64,000 nucleotides of DNA from Heliopora coerulea (lineage: Eukaryota; Cnidaria; Anthozoa; Scleralcyonacea; Helioporidae). Numbering within the stretch: position 1 is the first letter of the stretch; every line of letters begins with the position of its first letter. A model generated the notes under the pieces. The model made no database searches and was not told the DNA's origin. It saw only the letters and a list, made by a program, of their open reading frames with translations. Location: assembly GCA_030142905.1 (NCBI GenBank), contig JASJOG010000029.1:1-64000 (forward strand). Reading direction: 5' to 3'. Shown piece by piece: positions 1 to 10,475 of this stretch. The position numbers and the translations under genes are program-made.

Positions 1-46
1 TTGAAAAAACAAACAAGTGGTATGAGCATGCACTTCAGGGAGTGGG

Positions 47-106
<60 letters not shown>

Positions 107-369
107 TGGTATGTCCTTTCGATATGCGAGTGTTAGGAAAGGAACAGGAAAAGATTGACCACTATCAAGATCTGAAGATTGAAGTTCAAAAGATCTGGAG
201 CTGCAGGAGGGTATCTATTATCCCAATTATAACTGGAGCGCTTGGGACTGTCAGTAAGAATTTGAAGACATGGTATGGTAAGATAGGACTGTATGGGAAC
301 ACTGCTTTACTTCAAAAGGTTTGCTTCTTGGGCACAGCAAAGATTCTGCGCAGAGTACTGAACACCTAA
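1..369 (+). pseudogene. 3' end of an R2/NeSL-like retrotransposon ORF (type X), partial at window edge
   Basis: The reading frame encodes the C-terminal tail that follows the restriction-like endonuclease in R2-like non-LTR elements. Visible blocks include CPFD, KYQDL-like HYQDLKIEV, a GALGTVSKNL stretch and a closing LGTAKILRRVL, ending in TAA at 367-369. The start lies before the window. An in-frame AAT microsatellite at 47-105 inserts about nineteen asparagines into the protein, just before the conserved CPFD block. Family membership rests on my recognition of this tail pattern in cnidarian R2-like elements; the catalytic domains are not in view. Confidence 0.65.
47..105. repeat. (AAT)n microsatellite
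   Basis: Uninterrupted AAT repeats lie inside the type X retrotransposon reading frame and translate as a poly-asparagine run. The repeat length keeps the frame open. Confidence 0.97.
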
Positions 370-640
370 GGCTACGGGATGTAGGTTGATGTTCTGAGAA
401 ACAACAATACCACCGATAATAATATTCGGCGTGAAACTTGAAAATTGAAAATACTACTACTACTAGTAATAATAATATAAAGGTTCTAAAGACTGTCAAA
501 GCCGGAGTGGTTGAGGAAGATGAGCGTCCGAGATTTATAAAATGCTCCAGAAGGCGTGCGTAATATACAGCCTCTGACAGTGAAGTCCAGCTCCTTGCCT
601 TCCCGTGGCGGAACCGTTTGGAACTAATAATAGGAAGAGC
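370..640. other. Inter-element spacer
   Basis: The spacer between the stop codon of the type X element and the apparent 5' leader of the next retrotransposon contains short ACT/AAT-rich simple sequence (450-480). I see no gene. Confidence 0.5.
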
Positions 641-1159
641 TAAAGGCAGGCAACTGGCGCCTTCAAATAACCAGTACTCCGAGCAGGTTGGGCTTTGGTT
701 AGCCGTCAACCTAGAAGGAAAATTCTGATCACAAACCAGGGCAGATAGGGTTCTTTAGTCACAGACAACAACCTGTCTAGTGGAGGAAACACGACTAATA
801 ATACCAAAAGGGTTCTCTAGTTTTGGTTGAAAACTAATCTAGTGGAGGCTGCACGAACCATTACACCCGCAACTCAAGGTAATCGTGCTGAGAAGTGGAT
901 GGCCGCTGCGTTGAGGTCGCAAGCGAGATCTGGAAGATGGCATCCGAATCACTATAAGCCTTATCTAGAAAGCCGGGCAACAATAGATCGACACAATCCG
1001 TGCGTAAAAATCAACAATCTATGAGAGATCAAAATCACCTTAATGACCAAATACAAGAACAACAAAATATTGGACCTCTGAATGGTACCGATTCACAAGA
1101 GAACCCGATGAATAACAATCGGAGTAACAACATAATATTGGCAGAGACAAATAGAAAGA

Positions 1160-1789
1160 TTGGTAGTAATAGACACCGAGGAGAGATTAAAAGGTTATGG
1201 ATTCATGGAAAGAGTAAAAAGAAGATGGGATCAAGAATTTCCAGAGAAAACACATAGTGCTAAACAGTTACGAACCAACGCAAGTAGATTTATGAAAGAT
1301 GGAAGAGGAAATAGAGAAGTACAGAGAGCACTGAGATCAGGTAATGGAGATTATGGGGCAAAGGAGAAAACAGGTTGGGAAAATGAAATGAAAATCAAAT
1401 TGTTACAATTAGAAGAAGCAAGGAGTGAAGGAAGGAGATACATGAAAAGATTGAAACTAAGTGGGGATGAATTCTTTCCAGAGTACCAACAGCTAAGTGT
1501 GCAATGTCTAAGGGATAATGCAGACAGAATTACGCAAGAGAAGATCATCATGAGTCCCAAAATAGTAAGAAACAGACAAGATGTTGAAGAACAAATAGCA
1601 GATGCGCCAAACAACGATAACAACCAAGAACCAGAGGATAATGAGAATATCCAGATAAGGGAAGAGAACGATCAAGAGGTAATACAGCAGACACCAGAAT
1701 TGAGAGCTGAAGATGTGGAGCTGAAAGAACTATTTGAAGAACAGATGAAAGTACAAGAGAGGAGGACATTGAGAAGAGAGAGAGATTAA
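1160..1789 (+). pseudogene. N-terminal region of type Y retrotransposon protein
   Basis: This 209-codon frame is rich in charged residues (Glu, Asp, Lys, Asn). It carries a basic block with RVKRRWDQEFPEK and a QLRTNASRF motif, which I recognise as the usual N-terminal nucleic-acid-binding part of cnidarian R2-like elements. An overlapping frame at 1000-1257 probably holds the preceding residues, so a frameshift lies near 1180. A following short frame (1789-1918) continues with an ADAVYAMARAVRS segment. There is no evidence that it is translated as a discrete gene. Only the part from 1591 on is duplicated at 45135. Confidence 0.55.
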
Positions 1790-2085
1790 TGAAGGTGAGG
1801 GTGAATGAGGAAATCAAGCAAAGTGCCAACATAATCTTAGCAAAACACCTACAAAATATAGAAACATTAGCAGAGATAGCAGATGCAGTATACGCAATGG
1901 CAAGGGCAGTTAGAAGTTAAACTAGGAATTAAAAGAACGAAAAAGAAGCAAAGGAAAGGGAAAGAAAATAGGACAACAAGGAAATTAAGAAAACAAATAA
2001 AGGAAGCGAGGCAACAAGTGGCAAGAATAGGAAACCAAATTCACAGAGGATAAATTGGAGAAAAGAAACAAGGAAGAAAAGAAAG

Positions 2086-3319
2086 ATGATGGAAGAACTT
2101 AAGAGAAAGGTAGGTAGTAATCTATACAAGATGGAAGAACTGATGACTGCAAAAGAAATATGGTTGGACAAATTACAAGGAAAGATAATAAAATTGCTAA
2201 AACAAGAAGAAAGAGATAAAAGGATACGAAATAACGGTATCTTCCAGAAAGATGATGGAAACTTCTACAGGAAAGTGGATGAAACATCCGAGTATACTGG
2301 CCAGATACCAAACAGTGAAAAATTTGTAAATTTTTGGGCAAGTATATGGGAGGATGAAAGCACGATCCCGCACAGAAAATGGATGGAGAAGATCAAACGG
2401 AAAGTGAAAGAAAGGATCAGACGAGTGGAAGATTTAAGGATAAGTGAACAAGAACTGGGAAAGATGATTAAAAAGAGGAAAAAATTGGTCGGCACCTGGT
2501 ATCGATGGAATACCAAACTTCTGGTGGAAAGCATTGCCAATAACATGGAAAAAGCTAACTACGATAATGCAGGGATGGATAGAAGATCCAGATGAACTAC
2601 CAATTTGTCTAACAATAGGGAGAACAGCACTAATGCCGAAAACTGTGGATTTGTCATTAGAAGAAGAGTACAGACCAATCACATGCCTAATCACGGCAAT
2701 ACTTGCAAAATATGTGAAACAACACGCAGTTGAGAATGATTTGTGGAATAAAAGCCAGATGGGAACATGTGAGAAAGCCTCAGTCACAGTAGATCAGTTA
2801 ATTATAGATGACGCCATCATGGGAGAAGTTAGAGAGAACCAACGTGACATAGCTGTAGCGTATTATGATTATCGAAAGGCTTACGATATGGTGCATCATG
2901 TTTGGATGTTAAGGGTGTACGAATGGATGGGCATCGCAGAAAAAGTAAGGAAAGTAATAGGGGAGCTGACGAAAAGATGGAAAACTCATCTAGAAGTGAA
3001 AGTTGGGTATACAATAATGAAGAGTCGTTGGATTAACATCAAGAAAAGATTTCTGCAAAGTGACACGTTTTCCCCAGTCGGATTCTGTAGTACGGAAATA
3101 CCAGTTATGATGTTACTAGAGGAGACAGATGGATACAAAATGGGACCTCTGGGAAACAGAATAATCAAGCGTACGCATAATCTATTTATAGGTGACTTAA
3201 AGACCTACCAACAGAATCACCAAAAGTTGAAGATGGGAAACGAGATATTAAGACAGGCCAGTATGGACACCGGAGCAATATATGGAGTAAAGAAATGTGC
3301 AGAGATTGTGTTTAAATAG
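2086..3319 (+). pseudogene. Reverse transcriptase domain of type Y element, broken, copy 1
   Basis: Two frames joined by a shift near 2530 encode a reverse transcriptase. The first (2086-2595) holds the lead-in with NFWASIWED. The second (2534-3319) has EEEYRPITCL, the motif A region AYYDYRKAYDMVHH, the motif B region FLQSDTFSPVGFC and the motif C region LFIGDLKTY. Motif A has its Asp (YYDY). In motif C the expected FxDD reads FIGD, so the first catalytic aspartate is glycine. Motif B has QSD where QGD is usual. An in-frame TAG at 3317-3319 and a lost G just after it end the frame; in copy 2 the frame runs on. The element is inferred to be non-functional. Confidence 0.8.
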
Positions 3320-3654
3320 GAAAAGATGGGAAAGGAGAGGGGTTACATATTTTACAAGAAAGAATGAAGGCACTTGATCCAAAAGAAAACGAAGTATACA
3401 AATTCCTAGGATGTGAACAAGCAAAAGAAATTGATAGGAAGAAAGTGAACAAAACTGGTTGGTTACAAACAGTGGATGGCTTCTTTTGTGGATGTCTTAA
3501 AACTGTACAACATAAATACCGTGTGACAATGGAAACCATGATTTGGATATTTAGTTCTAAAATTTGTAGGGAACTTGAAACTGTGAAGTGTATGATACTA
3601 GTTAAAATGCAAGAGGAAAGTATGAAATGAGTAAGAAAAGCAATCTATGAAATG

Positions 3655-4034
3655 TTTAAACCAAGTCCACACGTTCAAGTTTTCTATGGTACTTTTTCTG
3701 TAACAAAGATGTTTGCTCGTGTATAAAAGCAGCAAATTCCATGTCGAGAACTCGTTTACCTATGCGCCAGAAAAGACTATGGACAGTGGAGACAAAACCA
3801 AAAAGTCATTGCCAACCTCTGAATATGCAGAAATTTTCAGTGACGGGTTGTGCTCACGAACAAACTTTCGCATATGACATTTTTTCTTTGCCACATAAAA
3901 ACTGGCACGCCAGTTTTATAGCAAATGCGTTTGTCATATAATATTCAGGCAAATTTTCTCAATGTATACTAGCAAATAAAAATGGTCACTGAAACACTTG
4001 CCACAGAAAATGTGTTCGTGTGGACAAGGTTTAA
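3655..4034. mobile_element. MITE-like inverted-repeat element nested in the retrotransposon
   Basis: A segment of about 380 bp has imperfect terminal inverted repeats. The left end reads TTTAAACCAAGTCCACACG and the right end is close to its reverse complement (CGTGTGGACAAGGTTTAA). The inner TIR carries TTTTCTATGG versus a reverse-complemented TTTTCTGTGGC. The body is related, in inverted orientation, to the element at 5748-6131. It lies between two parts of the type Y retrotransposon, so it probably inserted there. Target duplication is not resolved. It has no coding capacity. Confidence 0.7.
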
Positions 4035-4326
4035 GAAATAAATAACAGTATACACAAATGTGGGATACGAGAATTTGGGAGGATTGCAGATAAACCGGAT
4101 GAAGAGTACAAAATTAAATGAAAAAATAGGAAAGGAGTTCCTCACCACTAGAGTGTGGAAAATGTGTAAACAAAAATTGTTAAATGGAATGAATTTTATG
4201 ACATTCATAAATTCTAGAACTGTGTCCTTGGTAGGGAATGTGATTAGGTTTCAGTAAATGGACAAAATACAGTAAGAACGTAAAAGGATAGACTCTATTT
4301 CAGAATCATCCTTAGGGCAACATGAA

Positions 4327-4563
4327 CAGAATATCTCATGATTTGACTTACACTGCCAAAGTCAACTAGAGAAGTGGACTAGAGCGGGATTCGAACTAGC
4401 ATCCTCAGGGTGAACATACGAACTACATACATACTGTTCCCAGTTGCCTAGATCATTCAATTCGTAGAGCAGTGGTCCACTTACCAAAAGATGCGTGTTC
4501 GAATCCCACTTTAGTCAACTTTAGTTGACTTTAGCAGTGTAGGTCAATTCATGAAATATTGTG
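4327..4563. repeat. Inverted repeat with tRNA-like B box in each arm
   Basis: Two arms of about 60-80 bp (from 4327 and ending at 4563) are inverted copies. Each contains a near-consensus Pol III B box: GTTCGAATCCC on the plus strand at about 4498-4508 and AGTTCGAATCCCGC on the minus strand at about 4389-4402. The centre holds a CGTAGAGCAGTGGTCCACTTACC stretch resembling a tRNA anticodon-arm region (given only as position context, about 4458-4480). It may be a SINE-derived foldback. The same structure sits at 47872-48108. Confidence 0.65.
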
Positions 4564-4786
4564 TAAGGATACATCAAAAGACTATAAAATTACCGATAGC
4601 ATACCAACTCAAAAATCTGGAGTTGCTCTCGGCTATTTCCTCCAGCAACTCTTACGCTTTTTCTTTTTGTGCTCTCTAAACTTCCCAAGTGAATCCGTAA
4701 CTCAATGGAACACGCAAAATCATGAACCATTTTACTCGATGAATTTTTTTAAGCCAGGTCAGTTATAGTCAGGAGTTGCGAGTCAA

Positions 4787-5197
4787 AATTGATTGTATAT
4801 ACAGAACAACGGTAACTCCGAAAAGTGAAAATATATTTAATGCGATTCTTCATTTCGATTACGTTTTAGTCATCGTCAGGAACGCTACTGCTAATGACGT
4901 TACAGCGATATTCATAAGAAAATGGAGAGGAGTTAAACGTCAATTGGTGAAATATGACTAAATCTGTCGAAGCTTTTGCACCCTGGCTCACTCCCGGTTT
5001 TAGTCGGTAGATGGCAAGTGATTCTTTGAATAATAATCGGGACCAGTGATTAGCTTTCTCTATTATTTTACGGTTTTTGAAAATAAGTTGCGTTACGTTA
5101 GTTTTCTGACGATGACTAAAACTTAGTCGAAATGTAGAATTGCATTGAATATGTTTTTACTTTTCGGAGTTCCAATTCTTCTGTATTTAATCGAAAT
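4787..5197. repeat. Foldback element with hammerhead-like cores
   Basis: Arms of about 95 bp (4787-4882 and 5103-5197) are imperfect inverted copies; both include CTCCGAAAAGT and the GATGACTAAAAC block. Each arm contains a CTGACGA core followed by a GACTAA stem element (minus strand in the left arm, plus strand at 5106 in the right arm). The right arm continues with TTAGTC and GAAAT. This resembles the 3' repeats of Penelope-like elements, but no coding region is attached. The copy-2 equivalent is 48332-48742. Confidence 0.6.
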
Positions 5198-5345
5198 ATT
5201 CAGTGATTATTAGGATTTTTCTCAAGTTATTTTGAGTTTGATGAGACGGTGAATAGCCTGAATATGGAAAAAGCCATGAGAACTAAATTTAAACAATCAT
5301 ATAAAAGTAGAGTGTAGCGAAGGCATTAATGAAAGACGTTTAAAA

Positions 5346-5731
5346 AAGGGGTGGCGCCAGAGAGGGTGTGTGTGTGTGGGGGGGGGGGGGGCAGCCGGGG
5401 CTTCAGTCCTCCGTCGGGGAACCTTAGGGCCACTGTCACGGAAAAATTAACCATCCTTCGGGGAATTTTCACGGATGAACACACACATATATTACAAACT
5501 ATGAGAACTTGTTACTGATTTAGCCAAGAAAGATAAGACTCTTTCTCTTTACGTCAAATCTAAAAGCAAACTATTTCTAGACGGAAGTTGAGATTATTCT
5601 TGCCAAAAATAACATGTTTTCGATCTTCAAATAATGAAATTATAAAGGAGGCGTGGTCATGGCTTCTTTGGTTTAGCCCCCCTGTCAGACACATTAGCCC
5701 CTGAGTAGGGGAATTCCTGGCACCACCCCTG
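5346..5731 (-). mobile_element. hAT-type MITE, copy 1
   Basis: A non-coding element of about 385 bp whose ends read GGGGTGGCGCCAG (left) and CTGGCACCACCCCTG (right, inverted), consistent with a CAGGGGTGG-type hAT terminus. It contains a (TG)n/(G)n tract at about 5367-5391 that is shorter in copy 2. It is the same family, in opposite orientation, as 18418-18787, where an 8-bp target duplication is visible. Here the duplication is not convincing. Confidence 0.6.
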
Positions 5732-5747
5732 CCGTAAAAAGCCAAAA

Positions 5748-6131
5748 CTTAAGGCTAGTGCACCCCAGCATATTTTCTGTGGCAAGTTTTTCAGTGACTA
5801 TTTGTACTTGCTCGTATACATGACAAAATTTCTTCGAATTTTATGTGACAAATACATTTGCTGTAAAACTGGCGCGACAGTTCTTATGTGGCAAAGAAAA
5901 AAATGTCATATGCGAAAGTTTGTTCGTGAGCACGACCGTCACAGAAAATTTGCCACTTACGTAGAGGTTGGCAGTGGCTTCTTCGTGTTTTGTCTCCACT
6001 GTCTTTAGTCATTACTGGCGCATAATCAAACGAGTTTTCAACATAGCATTTGCTGTCTTTATAGACGAACAAACATCTTTGTCACAGAAAACTTGCCACA
6101 GAAAATTTGATTATGTGGAATAGGTTTTAAG
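5748..6131. mobile_element. MITE-like element, inverted relative of 3655-4034
   Basis: Terminal inverted repeats include TTTTCTGTGGCAAGTTTT at the left and its near reverse complement at the right (AAAACTTGCCACAGAAAA). The body is an inverted, diverged copy of the element nested in the retrotransposon at 3655-4034. No coding region. Confidence 0.65.
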
Positions 6132-6164
6132 AGAAGATGCTGAAGTTTTGAGAGAAGAAACTTT

Positions 6165-6800
6165 GTCAGACGGAGAAGAAATAATAAAGCCCAGCAAAAA
6201 TCTGGCAAAATAGGCATATTAAAGGTTTATAATGTAATTCTAACGTTTCGTTGCTGCACGCAACATCCTCAGGGAATGAATAACTTATATTACAAAGTGA
6301 TGATATATAATGGTATGTTACATGATATGTAAACGAGATATTGGCGTAACAACGGAAGTGGGAAGGACAAAAGGAAACAGCAGACTGAGATGTAGTGGAA
6401 AGGTCGAGAAACAAAAGGTCTTAAAGAAAGTGGAAAAAAGCCCATGTTGGCATTAAGCGATAGATTGAGTTTGTGGATAAGCAGACTTTCTCTGATGAGA
6501 AGTTAAGAGTGAAGGAAGAAGAACACAAGATGGTGAAGTCATCAGGCGAGACAGGGTGTCCAGTGTCACAAAGATGTGACAGGATGCTAGTGGGAGGATT
6601 GACTCGTTTTTTGCCAGTAAGTGCAGAAATACCCAAGTGCTCTGAGATTCGTGTGTGGAGAAGCCGACTCGTCTGGCCGACATAGAACGAACTACAACGT
6701 TGACACTTAAACGGTAAACGACACGAGATCTCAAGGCCCTGAGAATCCTGTCCTTAAAGACAAAAAAGTGAGACAATCGGAGAGTACGGGAAAAAAGGGG
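6165..6800 (-). mobile_element. Penelope-like element remnant: GIY-YIG endonuclease end and 3' region, copy 1
   Basis: On the minus strand, 6776-6421 encodes the C-terminal GIY-YIG endonuclease of a PLE in two frames. One gives SRVVYR, then a one-base shift gives FKCQRCSSFYVGQTSRLLHT and EHLGISALTGKKR. The VVY..C..C..FYVGQT pattern is the PLE form of the GIY-YIG core. Downstream (6300-6165) lies the 3' region with a hammerhead-like core: CTGAGGA, a GTTGC/GCAAC stem, GAAAC at 6272-6245. No reverse transcriptase is attached, so this is a 5'-truncated, frameshifted copy. Equivalent at 49705-50340. Confidence 0.75.
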
Positions 6801-7770
6801 AGGTTAATGTGAGGTAAAGCACTGGAGCATAACTTCCAAATCTGAGTGGTTTGAAACTTTGTCGGAGCAAAATATGAAATGTTGTAAGAACTTAATATTG
6901 TTTAACGCATTACCATGCCCTTACCAAGTCCTCAGTCCGTTTCTCCTCTCTTTGGCATATTGATTACCGTTTTAAATAGAGGAAGTAGATAGATTTTGTG
7001 AAGGTCTACTACGTCAAGGCACGTCTTTACACGAGCGATTTTGTACGTTGCGATTGTCATCCCGGTGTATCCAATCAATCCATGTCAGTCTATGCAGAAA
7101 GATATCCGCTTAATGATTCGCTGCAATTTGTCCTCCATGCTTAAGTCGGTTTTAACACATACTCCAAGGTGTCAATCGAAAAGCACAAAATTGCAAGTGT
7201 AAACGAGCGTTAAAGTATTGAAATTAGGAGAGATGAAATTGCAACGTAAACCTGGTGACCAACAATGTCATCATAAAGATAGGTTAATGCAGGTGTAACC
7301 GGTAAGTAAGCAAGTTATCCTTAGCGCTCTCTGGCTCGTTTAAATATCATAAATACCTTGGTTCAATATTTGCCCGATCTATTTTAAATTTTCTCTTACC
7401 TGACAGAATCGCAACGGGACAATGGTATTGACCAACATGGACCTACGACAATTTAAATGAAAAGATCACTCAGACTTTGGAAAATTAAGTATGTTGTAAA
7501 CGATTAACAAACTATACTACAAACGCATTGTTCCAGCTAGATTTAAAAAAAAGTAGAGAGGGCAGGAAATTTGCATAGAAAACTTGTACTGCGAGGTGAC
7601 GCCAATTCTTCTAATTCTTTTAAGCTGGAACAACTCTTACAGAACCACACCACTTATCCGATATATTTAACTTTCAGTCATACTGAACAGCCGTTACTTA
7701 GAATTTGGGGTAACTGGTGATGATATATAGATATTTGGTAAATTTTTAGCTAAAGTCGGTCAAAAAGATA
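6801..7770. other. No gene recognised
   Basis: AT-rich DNA shared with copy 2. No coding similarity or clear repeat structure was recognised. Confidence 0.5.
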
Positions 7771-7772
7771 AG

Positions 7773-8643
7773 GAACATGCTTCCTTTTGAAATAAGACTG
7801 AATATTTTTACAACTTTCATTGCTCCACATTTAAATTACTCCCCAGAAACTTGATAGCCCGGCAACAAAACGTCTGCTGATAAATTTGAAAACGTATGAA
7901 AAACAAGCTTCGTTTTGAAATACTGTAAGATTGAATATTTATACATCTTTCATTGTTCTGCATTTAAATTACTGTTTAGAAACTTTGAACTACGGCAACA
8001 AAACTTCTGCTGATAAACTTGTTGAACGTTAAAAGAAAAGAAAGGTTAGAAGAAAGCTAATGAACGTGCTGTTCGCTTCGTTTTTAGACACGATTCCACC
8101 CCGTATAACGAACTGCTCAAAAAACTGGTAACAAAACTTTGAGGCATCAAAGAGCTATGAAAATTTTTTGTACTGTGTACATGTTATGTTAATAAATGTA
8201 CCAACTCTCCAAAAAGCTTAAAGGACGGAATAGAACTTAGACAAAGATTATATTCGTTAAGAAGAAAAGATATTTTGATGCTCCCAAATATCAATACCAC
8301 CACGTACGGGCTTAATTCTTGGCAATCCTTGGCTGCCAAGTTGTTAAACGCACTTCCGGGCATAGCAAAATCTGCTGAGAGCTACCGTGCTTTTAAAATT
8401 GTTATAGTTTTTTGATAGTATTTTTGTATAAATTTTATATTAAGATTATGGAATAACTGTATATAGAGTTTTAAAGATTAGAATTTTATTATGTTGCAAT
8501 ACCTGCATATTAGCGAAGTGAAACTAAGTCTATTCAACTAAGTTAAATAAAAGTTTATTGTATTGTATTGCATTGTATTGTATTGCATTGTATTGCATTG
8601 CATTGCATTGTATTGCATTGCATTGCATTGCATTGCATTGCAT
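7773..8643 (+). mobile_element. L2/CR1-like LINE 3' end with pentamer tail, copy 1
   Basis: Degenerate frames encode the C-terminal RT-associated tail of an L2/CR1-like non-LTR element. The recognisable ending includes RQRLYSLRRKDI, LPNINTTTYGLNSW and AAKLLNALP (about 8236-8415), preceded by IFTTFIAPHLNYSPET (about 7800-7845). The frame is broken by stops and by a 5-bp insertion near 8186 relative to copy 2. It ends in a gtatt/gcatt pentanucleotide tract at about 8551-8643, a plausible LINE 3' tail. Strongly 5'-truncated and inactive. Confidence 0.7.
8551..8643. repeat. (GTATT/GCATT)n pentanucleotide tract
   Basis: Alternating gtatt and gcatt units directly follow the LINE 3' end. The copy-2 tract (about 52173-52213) is much shorter. 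Confidence 0.9.
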
Positions 8644-9718
8644 TTAGTCAAGGAAAATACAGAATTGTCTCTGAAACTTTAGTTACGGGGAATGACATTA
8701 CCAACTGAGTGGCGTTCCGACAAAAGACATACAGTACGAAATCACATCTTTGTTAAGCATTTTCTCAGTAACTAAAATTTCTGCGACACTTAAAGTACAT
8801 GTAGTGCCTATTTCCATCATTTCTCACCTACTAAAAGAAACATGTATTACCAGCTCAAAACAGAACTTTAACAACGTAAGATAAAATTGCACATGTCAGT
8901 AACAAACGTTTTGGATCCACAGGATCATCATCACGAAGTATGGAAGTTTTGTAGAATTTTCAATAAAGCTCATGTATTATCTAAAGTACGAAGACTCGAA
9001 GGTAAAGTTTCCAGCGAAGTCCTTTTGTTCGACTGAAACGTACAATGAAATCAAAACACAAGAGTTTTAAATATGAAATACGAGTGAAAAAATGTCCAGC
9101 CAAATTCCAAAATAAAATATTTGAGGTGCTACTGATGGAAAGTCATTTGTTATTTTCTCTCTTTCCCGGCGGGAATAAGACTTGTATTATTTCACTGTGG
9201 CCAACGCCACACGATTTTACTTGCTGAAGGGAAGAGCTTTCTCAGGGAAAGAGTTACGACCGGCACTAACTCGTTCACGGCGAGATAGACTTGTATTATT
9301 TTAAGAAGTTAAAAGGTTCATAACTGCCGTGACTGCTTTCAAGGAATTTTGGAATTTTCTGAATTCATTCACGACCGTTATCAACCTTTCAACTTTTTAC
9401 CTTATTTATCACTGTCTACGCAGTGTTCTATTCTTATATCATCGATTGTAGTTTATACTCAACAATCGGATGGTTTTCTATGAGCTGAACAAAACCTGAG
9501 CTGTCAACCACTCCAAGAAAATCAGGGCGATTTGTGCAGTTATTATAGTATAAGTTTTTGGGAGCCAAAGTTTTTTGGGTACACATTTCGTTAATTTGAT
9601 TGGTAAGTTTGCAACAAAACGTGGATTTTCTTTGGCCCTATTATATTTTACTGACGTAATAGTAAATTGTGCGGTGGCAGATCAAATTGATACGAATACT
9701 GTTTCTAACATTGCCTAC
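8644..9718. other. Non-coding; downstream side of DCXR-like exon 3
   Basis: No exon recognised here. I specifically looked on the minus strand for the next exon of the short-chain dehydrogenase (its YxxxK active-site region) and did not find it. A loose hammerhead-like core (minus, about 8906-8935) has a GGATCC-type stem and AAAAC in place of GAAAC. Confidence 0.45.
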
Positions 9719-9873
9719 TTTTCCATTTCATCTTTAGAAACCTCCAGACCACTCATAATGGTCGGTCGAACTGCATTATTGACCAGCAGGTCAACGCGGC
9801 CAGCCGCATCAACAGCTTGAGCAGCTTCCTCAACGTTGGCAAGATCAACACCTATCGTTTGCAAATTAGGGAT
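9719..9873 (-). CDS. DCXR: L-xylulose reductase-like (DCXR), coding exon 3, copy 1
   Basis: A 155-bp exon with acceptor TTTAG before ATCCCT (exon begins at 9873) and donor GTAGGC after 9719. It encodes IPNLQTIGVDLANV, then GRVDLLVNNA, then SGLEVSKDEME. The VDLLVNNA stretch is the short-chain dehydrogenase NNAG-type motif that supports the Rossmann core, and the order matches DCXR/carbonyl reductase 2. It starts in phase 0 and ends with two bases of a codon. The enzyme family reduces L-xylulose to xylitol with NADPH in the cytosol. The next exon, with catalytic Ser, Tyr and Lys, was not found in the window, so this may be a gene fragment. Two residues differ from copy 2. Confidence 0.75.
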
Positions 9874-10260
9874 CTAAACGCAATCAAAAACATATTTAAT
9901 TACAACTTGATCACACTACCACTTCCTTATTCCTCCTGTAATTCCAATCTTACGTTTCTCCTTCTGTTTACTTCCTATCTTTCTTTTCTCACCATTTACT
10001 CTTTCTTATTTACTTCTTCGTGCGGTTCATTGTTCTGGGCTCACCTAGACCCCATCTAGAACAGCTACGCGGCGAAGGACCCTAGCTGAATTTGACAGTT
10101 ATCTCAAAAATCATTGGACGTATCCTTTAATAATAAAAACAGCAAAAAAAAGTGATTACGAAAAATGCTACGGACAATTTCGTATTAATTACTGTAACGA
10201 AAAGCCGATCACAAAGTTTTATAATTTCTGCTTTTCTCATCTTTTTCGCTAGAAAACGCT

Positions 10261-10475
10261 ACTTTATTGAACAAAAGTCGTTTTAGAACGAGGACTGAGT
10301 TTAATCTATGAAAAATATTTGATTAATTTCAGAAATGTTCTTTCGGATTGATCAAAAACTGGAGTTCAGTGCCTATACTGAACGAAAGAACATTTCTGAA
10401 ATTAATACAATATTTTTCGTAGATTAAACTCAGTCCTCGTTATAAAACGACTTTCGTTCAGAATTCGTTCATGTC
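10261..10475. repeat. Foldback hairpin element
   Basis: Arms of about 80-90 bp containing GAACGAGGACTGAGTTTAAT on one side and its inverse on the other, with further pairing AGAAATGTTCTTTCG / CGAAAGAACATTTCT around a short centre near 10360-10375. It lies in intron 2 of the DCXR-like gene and is present in copy 2 at 53834-54048. Confidence 0.8.

Larger units (their letters stand above)
640..4257 (+). mobile_element. R2-like non-LTR retrotransposon (type Y), degenerate, copy 1
   Basis: A decayed element on the plus strand. The 5' leader (about 640-1000) is followed by an N-terminal region with a KRRWDQEFPEKT block (1160-1789), a spacer, then reverse transcriptase (2086-3450). A nested inverted-repeat element (3655-4034) and unrelated sequence interrupt the downstream part. 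A short conserved segment resumes at about 4110-4250 (NSRTVSLVGNV resembles the IN.RVIPVAGYVMNV block of the family). No intact endonuclease is seen. Coding frames shift near 1180 and 2530, and a stop at 3317-3319 breaks the RT. From 1591 onward the element is shared with copy 2. Confidence 0.75.

Noticed and set aside
251..709. 152-codon minus-strand frame at the left edge
   Set aside because: Antisense to the retrotransposon tail and its leader, with low-complexity Ser/Val/Leu runs from microsatellites. A shadow.
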